Notes: a model not told the origin generated them from the sequence alone. Shown: positions 33,595-42,889, counted from the first letter of the stretch. The stretch: DNA of 64,000 nt from Limnanthes douglasii subsp. nivea (GCA_036936605.1 JAUPFV010000001.1:73303910-73367909); one strand, 5' to 3'. Translations and numbers: made by a program.

Positions 33595-34748
33595 TTATTG
33601 ACATTTAAAACAGTATAAAGGATATCTCTCATGCACGAATTTTTGAATGTATCTCCATCCACAAGGAAGTTTTACGCCGAAGCTTATTTTAGGTTCTTTA
33701 CTAATGTCAATTTCAATCAACATTCTAGCATAAGACATACAGGTACATGTGGGACATCTTTCAACACAACCCATTAGCACAACATTTTTACCAATCTTCT
33801 TCAATATGTAGTTTTACAGAAAGGGATGGAGAGACCATTCTCAAGGACTCTAAGCAAGTCAATTTCAGTAAAAACCTGCAAATAGTCCACCGTTTTCTGT
33901 AAGGCATAATTTTACAAACAACACCCTAACTTTTTACAATATTGTCCAATGTCATCTTTCTGTGGAAGGGCCCAGAGAAGAACCCAATTAAGTATTTCCC
34001 CATGTCTTAACAAATTGTATCTCATCAGTAGAATCAAGTACAACCTCTTCATCGTCCTCAAGAGGTATTGAAACTTCATCCCTTCAGACTCCAAATGGCT
34101 ACCTTAGAACAAACTTGAGAAGGTTTTAGGAGAGTTCTAACTTGGGATGCTACAGTTAGGGGTATGGGAATCCTTCCTAAGGGCTCCCATAGGCTTAATC
34201 TTCTCATTAGATAGAAAAGTCATTGAAGGACAAGGGAGAAACTTCCCAGATTTCTAGAACTGTACGGAGCACAACTTTGCACCCAAGGAAACTCGTCCCT
34301 TGGATGTCTCTTTTGGTGGTTGAGGTGCCTTTCCATGAGTCGATGTTGTAACGTCCATTCAATCGAATTGTCCACCAAAAACACTCTTTCCCTTGCCCAT
34401 CAAAACTCATGTTTGCGGTGGTAAATTTGCCGGAACAATCCCCTTACCTGTTGCAAAGATTGGAGAAGCAGAATGCAAAAGATCAGCACTCCAGATAGAT
34501 TTTGGCTCTTAACTTTCTTCTTTTTCCCCGATTTTTCCTTAACTGGACCAGCCCCCTCCATGAACACCATAGCTCCAAATTCTCTGCCTCCAACTGTTTT
34601 AAATGGTGGTGGTGTTGGTAGGGGAAAAATGAAAAAAACGTGGATTTTTCCGAACTTATACCAGAATTCTTCAAAAGCAATCGCCCATCACGTTGGGCAT
34701 CTAAAATGGCACATTAATCACCCAACTCACGTTCATCATCAGCAACAT
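33595..34748 (-). pseudogene. LINE 2 ORF1
   Basis: The minus-strand reading includes SYARMLIEIDISKEPK and ERYPLYCFKC, matching the plant LINE ORF1 block before the zinc knuckle. Upstream, frame 33912-34094 and then 34207-34410 continue the N-terminal half without a break at 33932, where the duplicated copy stops. The start is separated by the TRIM-like insertion at 34749. Several stops are present. Confidence 0.68.
34744..34748. repeat. Left TSD of TRIM-like element 1
   Basis: AACAT precedes the 5' LTR and is repeated at 35891-35895 after the 3' LTR. Confidence 0.85.
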
Positions 34749-35140
34749 TGTTGGATAAACATTGAACAGACACGTGTTATTATGTCACTTAGTAAGATAA
34801 GATCAAACAGTTAGTAATTTGTCTATATAAGAGACAAACCGTGTACATTGATCTTCGAAATGGCCGTTATCATTTCCACATTGATCATGAAATGACCGTT
34901 ATCATTTCCACATTGATAAAGAAATGACCGTTATCATTTCCACATGTTGATCTAAGAAATAACCGTTATCATTTCCATATTGATCTATGAAATGACCATT
35001 ATCATTTCCATATTGATCTTAGAAATGACAGTTATCATTTCCATAAAGATTTTTAGAAATGTCAGATATCATTTCCATACTTGTTGTCTCTGAGTGTTAT
35101 TTGCATTGTTTGTTTTAATAAGAGGGACCTAGTCCCTTCA
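34749..35140 (+). repeat. 5' LTR of TRIM-like element 1
   Basis: Begins TGTTGGATAAACATTG and ends CTAGTCCCTTCA. It contains the TATA box TCTATATAA at 34822-34830. Seven imperfect 32-35-bp units follow. Confidence 0.88.
34857..35077 (+). repeat. Hairpin-forming minisatellite in the 5' LTR
   Basis: Seven units begin at 34857, 34889, 34921, 34956, 34989, 35022 and 35056. The consensus core GAAATGACCGTTATCATTTC is an inverted repeat: stem GAAATGA / TCATTTC with a six-base loop. The first unit starts about 27 bp after the TATA box, so the array would be at the very 5' end of the transcript. Confidence 0.85.
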
Positions 35141-35142
35141 TT

Positions 35143-35155
35143 TGGTATCAGAGCC
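35143..35155 (+). other. Primer binding site of TRIM-like element 1
   Basis: TGGTATCAGAGCC, two bases after the LTR, pairs with initiator tRNA-Met. Confidence 0.88.
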
Positions 35156-35162
35156 TGTGTTC

Positions 35163-35545
35163 GAAGAAGCAGAGGGATTCAATCCTATATTCTTAAAGAA
35201 GCAGAAGGATTAAATTCTACTTTCTAAAGAAGCAGATGCATTCTGAAGAAGCAGAGGGATTCAATCAGAAGGATTAAATTCTACTTTTTAAAGAAGCAGA
35301 GGGATTCAATCATACATTCTGAAGAAGCAAAGGGATTCAATCCTACATTCTTAAAGAAGCAGACGACAAATGAGTCATTTCTCAGGCGGAGAAACAGACG
35401 GCAAGGCGGCCATTTCTCAAGCAGAGAAACAGACGGCAAGACGGCCATTTCTCAAGCGGAGAAACAGACGGCAACAAGATCTTCAACAACTCTTCACATA
35501 AAGAGGAAGATCAGGCAGACGACGAAGAAGACAGAAGTCGAGTTC
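35163..35545 (+). repeat. GA-rich internal repeats of TRIM-like element 1
   Basis: The word AAGAAGCAGAGGGATTCAAT recurs at several places between 35163 and 35345. A second unit around TTTCTCAAGCGGAGAAACAG recurs three times between 35378 and 35475. No frame of use is present. Confidence 0.75.
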
Positions 35546-35562
35546 AATGTTAAGAGGGAGAA

Positions 35563-35890
35563 TGTTGGATAAACATTGAACAGACACGTGTTATTATGTG
35601 AGTTAGTAAGATAAGATCAAACAGTTAGTAATTTGTCTATATAAGAGACAAACCGTGTACATTGATCTTCAAAATGACCGTCATCATTTCCACATTGATC
35701 ATGAAATGACCGTTATCATTTCCACATTGATAAAGAAATGACCGTTATCATTTTCGTAGAAATGACCGTTATCATTTCCATATTGATCTTACAGTTATCA
35801 TTTCCACAAAGATATTTAGAAATGTGAGATATCATATTCATACTTGCTGTCTGCTTTGTTTGTTTAATAGGAGGGACCTAGTCCCTACAA
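35563..35890 (+). repeat. 3' LTR of TRIM-like element 1
   Basis: Begins TGTTGGATAAACATTG and ends TAGTCCCTACA. It matches the 5' LTR but has fewer minisatellite units (about 35671-35840, one of them partly deleted), making it 64 bp shorter. Confidence 0.88.
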
Positions 35891-35895
35891 ACATT

Positions 35896-36399
35896 ATCAG
35901 CAATCATAGTTTTTCCAAAGTTAGAAGGATTGTAGAAGATTCAAGAGCACAGACCTCTTAATTACCAATTGTTTGTGAAGTTTTTCTACTTATTTCTTCA
36001 CGGTTTTCATTATAACAGCTATAGTCTCATGAATATTTAGTTGAACCGATCTGTCTATTGCAATGTAGAGGGTGTAATGTTAAAAACGTATTCATCTAGG
36101 CAAGTTACAAAATAAGCCGTCGATTCACAAAACACAAACCAACAAATTAGATCTTGTCGGCGTCATGAAGGTTCGACCAACGAAGATGAAAAGTCACATT
36201 CAAAATAGTTTAACAAGTTTAAAAATAATCACTCAAAGTTACGTCTTATGGGAATGAAGAATCTCTTGAAACACCAGCAGAACACCAGATTTAGGTGGTG
36301 GAAGGATGGAAGGGTTAGAGAGAAAGGTGGAAAAGGACGCGCGAAGAAGCCCTAGAGAGAAAAACTTGAGTGGTTTTTCATTCTAGTTAGAGAAAATTC
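35896..36399 (-). other. Likely 5' region of LINE 2
   Basis: The minus strand upstream of the ORF1 fragments shows a pyrimidine-rich leader (CTCTCTAACCCTTCCATCC-like, about 36300-36360). This is consistent with a LINE 5' UTR, joined to ORF1 sequence on the other side of the TRIM insertion. No motif identifies it independently. Confidence 0.45.
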
Positions 36400-36641
36400 T
36401 GTTGCATTTTATGTATTTAATCTAAACATGTTTTATTTATTTAAGTTATAATAAGTTAAGTAACAGGTAGTTGAGTGAAAAGAGGAGTGTGATTAGTGGA
36501 TCCTATTTTGTAGCTTCCACTTCGTTTATTGCCTATTTATTTCCTTTGTACGTTGCATTTGATTAAGAAGAAGAACCACAGTTTTACTTTCTCAGAGTTA
36601 TACATACAAAGCGTGCGTGTGAATTGTGTTTAAAGATAATA
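36400..36641 (+). repeat. 5' LTR of copia C
   Basis: Begins TGTTGCATTTTATG and ends AAAGATAATA, so its 3' end is TA and not CA. The end is fixed by the primer site two bases later and by the 3' LTR. Confidence 0.9.
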
Positions 36642-36643
36642 CT

Positions 36644-36656
36644 TGGTATCAGAGCA
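36644..36656 (+). other. Primer binding site of copia C
   Basis: TGGTATCAGAGCA, complementary to initiator tRNA-Met, starts 2 nt after the LTR. Confidence 0.9.
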
Positions 36657-36679
36657 TCAGGAGGTGTTCATAACTTCAG

Positions 36680-38842
36680 ATGGAGACGACAAGCAAAAGC
36701 AAGGAAAGCTCATTTGGTCTCAGCTACTCGATGTTGAGCAAAACCAACTACACTGCATGGGCTCTCAAAATGACGGTATTCATGCAAGCCCACGGAGTGT
36801 GGGAGGCAATCGAACCCAAGGACCCTACTAAAGCTCCTGTGGAAGACAAGGTCGACAAAAAAGCACTCGCTATTATTTACCAGGGAGTTCCAGAAGATGT
36901 CCTGATGTCACTTGCAGAAAATAAGACGGCCAAGGATGCGTGGAAGGCTATCAAAACCATGTACCTGGGAGCAGACAAGGTAAAAGCAGCTAGAGCCCAG
37001 ACCCTCAAGAGCGAATTCGAAGCTCTAAACATGAAAGATGATGAGCCATTAGACGAATTCTATCTAAAGCTGAACAGCCTGGTTACCAATATTCGAGTGT
37101 TGGGAGAGAAAGTGGAAGAGACATATGTGGTTAAGAAACTTCTCAGAGCGGTTCCCACAAAATTCTTACAGATTGCATCTGCTATTGAGCAATTCGGAGA
37201 TCTGGAAGAGATGTCGGTAGAAGAAGTCGTTGGTTCTTTGAAAGCCCACGAGGAAAGATTGCGAGGGACAACGGAGAAACACCAGGGACAATTGCTGCTG
37301 ACAGAAGATGAGTGGAGGAAGAAAGAAAGCGGCGAGGGGCAGCTTTTGTTGACTCGAGAAGAATGGTTAAGGAAAACCAATAGAGAAGGGACTCGAGGTG
37401 GAGGAAGTACTCGTGGAGTACGAGACAGAAGTAGAGTGAGGTGCTTTAACTGTCAAGCACTGGGACACTTTGCTGCGGACTGTCGTAAACCAAGGAAGGA
37501 GAAAGACATGACGAGAGAAGCAAATCTCTCGAAAATTCAAAAAGATGAGCCAGCCTTGTTGGTTGTTGAGGTCGGACAAATGGATATCGAATCTATGCTT
37601 CTGAAGGAGGATAAAGTGGTTCCAAAGCTACGAACAAACGCAGGTGAACAAAAGGAGTCACAGGTGTGGTACTTGGATAACGGCGCCAGCAATCACATGA
37701 CTGGGCAGCGTGGTAAATTCAAAAGCTTGGATGAGCGTGTCTCCGGGAAAGTGAAGTTTGGCGATGGATCGACCGTGTGTATCAAGGGAAAGGGAACAGT
37801 GGCGTTCCAGTGCAAGAATGGTGAAGAAAGGATGCTTGAAGAGGTATACTATATCCCAAATCTCTGTAATAATATTATAAGCTTGGGACAACTTTCTGAG
37901 GCAGGGAATAAAGTCGTACTCAATGGGGATTATTTGTGGATTCACGAGGCGAGTGGAAGACTATTGATGAAGGTGAAAAGGACAGAGAATCGACTATATA
38001 AGATCAGTCTTGAAGAAAGTAGAGCAACATGTTTGTTTAACAAGGCCGAAGAAAATACTTGGTTGTGGCATGCTCGTCTTGGGCACGTAAATTTCCAAGC
38101 TTTGGAATTAATGTCGCGAGAGAAGATGGCATACGGGATTCCAAGCATGACTCAACCACTTAAAAGGTGCGAAGGTTGTTTAATGACGAAACAATCCAGA
38201 AAATCCTTCCCACATCCAACTAGCTCTGTGTCGAGGAAAGCACTCGAGATAATTCATGCTGATATTTGTGGCCCTATCACACCAACGACAACTGGAGGTA
38301 ATCGTTATTTCCTTCTATTTGTTGATGATTTCAGTAAGAAAATGTGGGTCTACATGTTAAAGGAGAAAACTAATGCTTTCGAGATGTTTAAAATTTTTAA
38401 AGCTTTAGTTGAAAAGGGGAGCGAGAAAAGCATAAAGATCTTGAGGACAGATAGAGGCGGTGAATTTTGTTCCAAGGAATTCACCTTGTATTGTGAGAAG
38501 GCTGGTATTTTGAGGCATTACACAGCACCATACACTCCGCAGCAAAACGGGGTGGTGGAACGAAGGAATAAGACTGTGGCTGCTATGGCAAGAAGCTTTC
38601 TAAGGGGAGCAAACCTACCTGCGTATCTCTGGGGTGAAGCGGTGCGTCATTCGATCTATGTTCTCAATCGACTAACAACTCGAAGTTTAAACGGAAGAAC
38701 ACCATATGAAGCATGGAGTGGGACTAAGCCGGACCTGACACACTTAAGAGTGTTTGAGTGTATTGCATTTATGAAGATACCTTCGATACATGTCAAGAAA
38801 CTGGATGATCGTAGTAAGAGGGTGGTGTATCTCGGTAAGTAG
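36680..38842 (+). CDS. Copia C polyprotein, first part: gag, protease, integrase
   Basis: The frame starts at the ATG at 36680 (METTSK), 24 nt after the primer site, and runs 720 codons. Gag (UBN2 type) covers about residues 10-230, with YTAWALKMTVFMQAHGVWEA and VKKLLRAVPTKFLQIASAIE. The knuckle C-F-N-C-Q-A-L-G-H-F-A-A-D-C is at 37442-37483. Protease has YLDNGASNHMTG. Integrase shows LWHARLGHVNFQAL and CEGCLMTKQ, then HADICGP, ILRTDRGGEF and PQQNGVVERRN for the D-D-E triad. The TAG at 38840-38842 sits where relatives read L-G-x-E-P-G, so it looks like a single nonsense change. The downstream frame is unbroken. Confidence 0.93.
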   Translation: METTSKSKESSFGLSYSMLSKTNYTAWALKMTVFMQAHGVWEAIEPKDPTKAPVEDKVDKKALAIIYQGVPEDVLMSLAENKTAKDAWKAIKTMYLGADKVKAARAQTLKSEFEALNMKDDEPLDEFYLKLNSLVTNIRVLGEKVEETYVVKKLLRAVPTKFLQIASAIEQFGDLEEMSVEEVVGSLKAHEERLRGTTEKHQGQLLLTEDEWRKKESGEGQLLLTREEWLRKTNREGTRGGGSTRGVRDRSRVRCFNCQALGHFAADCRKPRKEKDMTREANLSKIQKDEPALLVVEVGQMDIESMLLKEDKVVPKLRTNAGEQKESQVWYLDNGASNHMTGQRGKFKSLDERVSGKVKFGDGSTVCIKGKGTVAFQCKNGEERMLEEVYYIPNLCNNIISLGQLSEAGNKVVLNGDYLWIHEASGRLLMKVKRTENRLYKISLEESRATCLFNKAEENTWLWHARLGHVNFQALELMSREKMAYGIPSMTQPLKRCEGCLMTKQSRKSFPHPTSSVSRKALEIIHADICGPITPTTTGGNRYFLLFVDDFSKKMWVYMLKEKTNAFEMFKIFKALVEKGSEKSIKILRTDRGGEFCSKEFTLYCEKAGILRHYTAPYTPQQNGVVERRNKTVAAMARSFLRGANLPAYLWGEAVRHSIYVLNRLTTRSLNGRTPYEAWSGTKPDLTHLRVFECIAFMKIPSIHVKKLDDRSKRVVYLGK

Positions 38843-39067
38843 CCGGGAACAAAAGGGAGTCGCTTGTTTGACCCACAAACAGGGACTATACACGTCAGTA
38901 GGGACGTGGTATTTCAAGAGGAAGCCTTCTGGTCATGGGAACAAGAAACAGGTGGTGAAGTAACTTTTCATGGGAGCTATGTTGAGGTAACCGAGAACAC
39001 GGAAACTGGGGACAGTGTGGATGCAGATTATGAACCCACAACTCCTCTGCAATCCATGACTTCATAG
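38843..39067 (+). pseudogene. Copia C polyprotein, integrase tail between two TAG codons
   Basis: The same frame continues with PGTKGSRLFDPQTGTI, then VSRDVVFQEEAFW, the usual end of the copia integrase region. A threonine- and glutamate-rich linker follows, up to a second TAG at 39065-39067. The stretch is in frame with both neighbours. Confidence 0.88.
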
Positions 39068-40780
39068 TCATCTTCATCGTTACAACAGACAACGACGACC
39101 AAAACAGCTGAAACTGTTGGAACATCATCTACCACGAGCAGTGAACCTAAGAGGTTCAGGTCTTTGGCAGATATTTATAATGACACTGAGGTCATTGAGG
39201 TGATTGATGAGCTGATGTTATTAAAGGCTGAGGAACCAACGTCATATTTCGAAGCCATAAAAGAGAAGGATTGGCAAGATGCTATGAAGACGGAGTTCGA
39301 GACAATAGAGAAGAACGAAACCTGGGTACTCATAAGTTTACCACCTGGGCATAAACCAATAGGTTTGAAGTGGTTATATAAGTTAAAAAAGGACCCAGAT
39401 GGGAATGTGGTGAAACATAAGGTACGGCTCGTCGCAAAGGGATACGTTCAAAGGAAAGGAATAGATTATGATGAAGTTTTTGCTCCCGTAGCACGTCTTG
39501 ACACGGTTCGACTCTTGCTAGCACTTTCAGCGAAAGAAGGTTGGGAAGTTTATCATCTTGATGTAAAATCAGCGTTTTTAAACGGAGAGCTTATTGAAGA
39601 AGTTTATGTCATCCAACCTGAGGGGTTCGTCAAGAAAGGACAGGAACAGATGGTGTATAGACTGGTGAAGGCTTTGTACGGGCTGCGTCAAGCTCCTAGA
39701 GCGTGGAATACGAAGCTAGACAGATGTTTGAAAGAGTTGGGATTTGACAGATGCTTACACGAGCAAGCGGTGTACATGAAGTACAAAGAAGGGAGTATAC
39801 TCATAGTGGGTGTGTATGTTGACGATTTATTGGTGACAGGTTCAGACAAGCAGGAAATCGAAGCATTCAAGCAGCAAATGAACAAACGGTTTGAGATGAG
39901 TGATTTGGGTTTATTGTCGTTTTATCTTGGAATAAAAGTAAACCAAGGAGAGATGCGTACTACACTGAAGCAGTCATCATATGCCAAGAAGTTACTGGAA
40001 AAATCTGGAATGATGAATTGTAACGCGTCCAAATTTCCTATGGAGCATAAGTTACAGTTGGACAGAGATGAAGAAGGAGTAATTGTTGATGCCACTGAGT
40101 ACAGATGTATCGTTGGAAGTCTGCGATATCTAACTCACACTCGTCCAGATATTTCATACGCTGTGGGAGTGGTGAGCAGATTCATGGAGAAACCCACAGT
40201 GAAGCACCAACAAGCTGTGAAGCATATCTTGAGGTACATTCGAGGGACAATTGAGTATGGGCTGGTTTATGCAAACGAGAAGAGTAGTAGGATGTTGTAT
40301 GGGTTTACAGATAGCGATCTTGCTGGAGATGTTATCGACAGGAGAAGTACTGGGGGCATGTGTTTCTACCTTAACAGGAGCTTAATATCTTGGACATCGC
40401 AGAAACATAAAGTGGTTGCTCTATCTTTGTGCGAGGCGGAGTACATGGCCGCCACGACAGCAGCTTGCCAGAGCATATGGCTTCGTGGACTACTAAAGGA
40501 AATCTCGGGACAATCGGTTGGACCAGTGATACTCCACAAAGATAACAGGTCAGCCATCGAGTTAATGAAGAATCCGGTACTACACGGGAGGAGCAAACAT
40601 ATCGACGTACGGTTTCATTTTATTCGAGAGTGTATTGAAAGGGGTGAGTTAATCATTAAGCACGTGGTGACTCAAGAACAGAGGGCAGACATCTTAACTA
40701 AGGCATTGGGGAAGGTTAAATTTGAAGAAATGAGGAAGGCAATAGGGGTTGAGGATCTTACTGCGAACTCGGGAAGCTGA
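39068..40780 (+). CDS. Copia C polyprotein, second part: RT and RNase H
   Basis: The frame is open from the second TAG; the first ATG is at 39164. RT contains NETWVLISLPPGHKPIGLKW, then VAKGYVQRKGIDYDEVFAPV, LDVKSAFLNGELIEEVYV, LYGLRQAPRAWN and the catalytic YVDD at 39815-39826. RNase H has FTDSDLAGD, LISWTSQKHKVVALSLCEAE and the tail RADILTKALGKVKFEEM. All expected acidic residues appear intact. It ends with TGA at 40778-40780, about 30 nt before the polypurine tract. Confidence 0.93.
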   Translation, partial: SSSSLQQTTTTKTAETVGTSSTTSSEPKRFRSLADIYNDTEVIEVIDELMLLKAEEPTSYFEAIKEKDWQDAMKTEFETIEKNETWVLISLPPGHKPIGLKWLYKLKKDPDGNVVKHKVRLVAKGYVQRKGIDYDEVFAPVARLDTVRLLLALSAKEGWEVYHLDVKSAFLNGELIEEVYVIQPEGFVKKGQEQMVYRLVKALYGLRQAPRAWNTKLDRCLKELGFDRCLHEQAVYMKYKEGSILIVGVYVDDLLVTGSDKQEIEAFKQQMNKRFEMSDLGLLSFYLGIKVNQGEMRTTLKQSSYAKKLLEKSGMMNCNASKFPMEHKLQLDRDEEGVIVDATEYRCIVGSLRYLTHTRPDISYAVGVVSRFMEKPTVKHQQAVKHILRYIRGTIEYGLVYANEKSSRMLYGFTDSDLAGDVIDRRSTGGMCFYLNRSLISWTSQKHKVVALSLCEAEYMAATTAACQSIWLRGLLKEISGQSVGPVILHKDNRSAIELMKNPVLHGRSKHIDVRFHFIRECIERGELIIKHVVTQEQRADILTKALGKVKFEEMRKAIGVEDLTANSGS

Positions 40781-40809
40781 AGTCGAGGTTTGAAAAAACA
40801 TGTTGAGAT

Positions 40810-40821
40810 TAGGGGGGGACA
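40810..40821 (+). other. Polypurine tract of copia C
   Basis: The run TAGGGGGGGACA directly precedes the 3' LTR and would prime plus-strand DNA synthesis. Confidence 0.85.
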
Positions 40822-41063
40822 TGTTGCATTTTATGTATTTAATCTAAACATGTTTTATTTATTTAAGTTATAATAAGTTAAGTAACAGGTAGTTGAGTGA
40901 AAAGAGGAGTGTGATTAGTGGATCCTATTTTGTAGCTTCCACTTCGTTTATTGCCTATTTATTTCCTTTGTACGTTGCATTTGATTAAGAAGAAGAACCA
41001 CAGTTTTACTTTCTGAGAGTTATACATACAAAGCGTGCGTGTGAATTGTGTTTAAAGATAATA
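40822..41063 (+). repeat. 3' LTR of copia C
   Basis: It is a 242-bp copy of 36400-36641 with one visible mismatch. It is followed by AACTC, matching the left flank AATTC at four of five bases. Confidence 0.9.
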
Positions 41064-41820
41064 AACTCTCTCTAAATTCTTCCACTTATTTTGCTCAAAA
41101 ACATTGTTTTATGAATATATAAATCTTGTTCTATTTGAACTTCTAGTGCCACTAGCATGATGCACTCTAGTTGTATGTGTATGTCTTAGTCTCAACGTAG
41201 AAGGTTAGATATTGTTGTTTCTCATAGCATATCCACCTTTTGAATACTACTACATTGGTAATGGAAAATTGGTTTATGGCTGATAATGAGACAATGATTT
41301 GCCTCAGCCAAATCACCATTAGTTATATCGAGATTTTGACTGCTGCAAGTTGTTTTTGAAATTAGTATGGAAACCTTAACATTAATTTCTATCTTTAGGA
41401 GCATTACCTTACCTTTAGAACTTGTTCGAGTACATGGAATGGAATGTATCTTGTCTCCCTTTTGATCAACTATGCATGCCCCATTACCTTAAATTTATGT
41501 CTAGTATTCTTCATTGATCAAAGCTTGAGACCCTTTTATTTCTCTTTAGAGGGTCAATAGACCGTGTGCACATAGAATATCATGTGAGATTTTATATTCT
41601 TTACCTTGTAATGTATATAGGTCATGCCATTTTTGTGATGCTATATCAATTATTGATAAAATTGAAGTGTGAGATCTTGCACTACCGGATAAATTACTTT
41701 TTACCATGATATCTCTTTTTTTTTTTGTCAATCTGTTGTAAATATGATTCATTTAATAAAAAATGGGTCAGTTTTTACTATTTGGTTGAACAATCTTTTC
41801 GGTTAAAACAGATTTGTTAG
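41064..41820. other. Non-coding spacer right of copia C
   Basis: No family motifs were found on either strand. It may include intron or 5' sequence of the NHX remnant downstream, but nothing supports this directly. Confidence 0.4.
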
Positions 41821-42018
41821 CGAACCCGTAGTCGCTACTCAGAGGGCAATAAGTGCGTACAGAGTAAACCCTCCGTCTGATGCAATAGCCTGCAAACCAA
41901 CGCCAGAAGGTAAACCACACAAGATGACAGACTTAGCCGAGAAAATATGTACAGAGATTCGAACTCATGATCTTTGATCACAAGTATGCCTTACCCAACC
42001 AACTCGACTACCTCCATA
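41821..42018 (-). mobile_element. SINE copy 2
   Basis: About 200 bp match SINE copy 1, for example CTGCAAACCAACGCCAGAAG at 41890-41909, through to the tRNA-like head (CCAACTCGACTACC at about 42000-42012). Both pol III boxes are recognisable with mismatches. No clear TSD was seen, so this copy is older. Confidence 0.85.
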
Positions 42019-42889
42019 GAAACGGTGGGTCAAATTTGGTGAGCAGGTTAATTGAGTAGGATACCCACCTAAAGGAAACCCAAATCATTTCAACAAAGTT
42101 ATCCACAGAAATCCATTTTCTTTCCTCTTTAAAAAAACCTAATCTCTATGAATCTGACTTTGTTTATATATGTGCTATAGTATTGTCTACGAACTTTGAT
42201 GATGAATAGATTAAGAAAAGTTTGGTGAAAGTACTGGTAAGAAACTTGACTGGTGCTGAAAAAAAAGGAAATGACTCATAAAGGTAACATCTTTTGTGAT
42301 TCCTCCATTTTCTACCGATATTTTTTTATTCTAACGCTTTAATTTTTAAAAATGTATTATATATCTTGTTCAAGAGTCGGAGGTGTTTCAAGATGGACTA
42401 TTGGTGGAAGTATTAGTGGGTGAAAACGGAACACTTATAACGAGTTGTGCCGTCTCACAAACGAGATAGGGCAGCCTGACCTGATTTACAAATTTATGGA
42501 CATGGCAACTGGCAAGCTTCTCTAAATTCAATAAGAGGTGTTGGTTTTGGCCATCTGTTTGAAGAAACTCACGGGATAAATGAGTCTATTAGAGCTTTTA
42601 CTACTATGAGTCATCCTATTCTCTATATATTTCATTATAATTAGTTTTTTTTTTTTTTTCCTTTATTTCGGATTATAGATATGGTTTCTGTATGGGGGTT
42701 GTGGAGGGAAGAACTCATTCTTCTGAGGTTTAGTGAAGACTTTTTTTCGTTTATCTTCTACCTCAGGGCAGGGTATGTCAAATATTTGGCCATCTGTTTG
42801 TTTTGTTTTCTATTTCTGAAACTAGAAAAATATGGAACAAAATGTCAGGTTGTCATGTAGATTGATATTTGATACATTTTATATGTCAG

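Larger units (their letters stand above)
34749..35890 (+). mobile_element. TRIM-like non-autonomous LTR retrotransposon 1, complete with TSD
   Basis: The 1142-bp element has LTRs 34749-35140 and 35563-35890, a tRNA-Met primer site, a 422-bp internal region and a polypurine tract (AAGAGGGAGAA, 35552-35562). Flanking AACAT repeats prove insertion as a unit, into LINE 2 ORF1. The internal region has no coding capacity; it is made of GA-rich direct repeats (GAAGCAGAGGGATTCAATC; GAGAAACAGACGGCAAG). The LTRs are longer than in classic TRIMs because of an internal minisatellite. Confidence 0.9.
36400..41063 (+). mobile_element. Copia C: young, almost intact Ty1/copia element
   Basis: LTRs at 36400-36641 and 40822-41063 are both 242 bp and differ by a single base in my alignment (C/G in TTTCTCAGAG versus TTTCTGAGAG). 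Between them lie a primer site, one long gag-protease-integrase-RT-RNase H frame (36680-40780) and a polypurine tract. The frame is interrupted only by TAG at 38840-38842 and TAG at 39065-39067. Flanks AATTC and AACTC form a near-perfect 5-bp TSD. It is clearly the most recent large insertion in the window. Confidence 0.93.

Noticed and set aside
34473..34814. 113-codon plus-strand frame
   Set aside because: Antisense to LINE 2 ORF1 and running into the TRIM-like LTR; no motifs.
34857..35077. CRISPR-like array
   Set aside because: Units are contiguous imperfect minisatellite repeats within an LTR in a plant genome, without distinct spacers.
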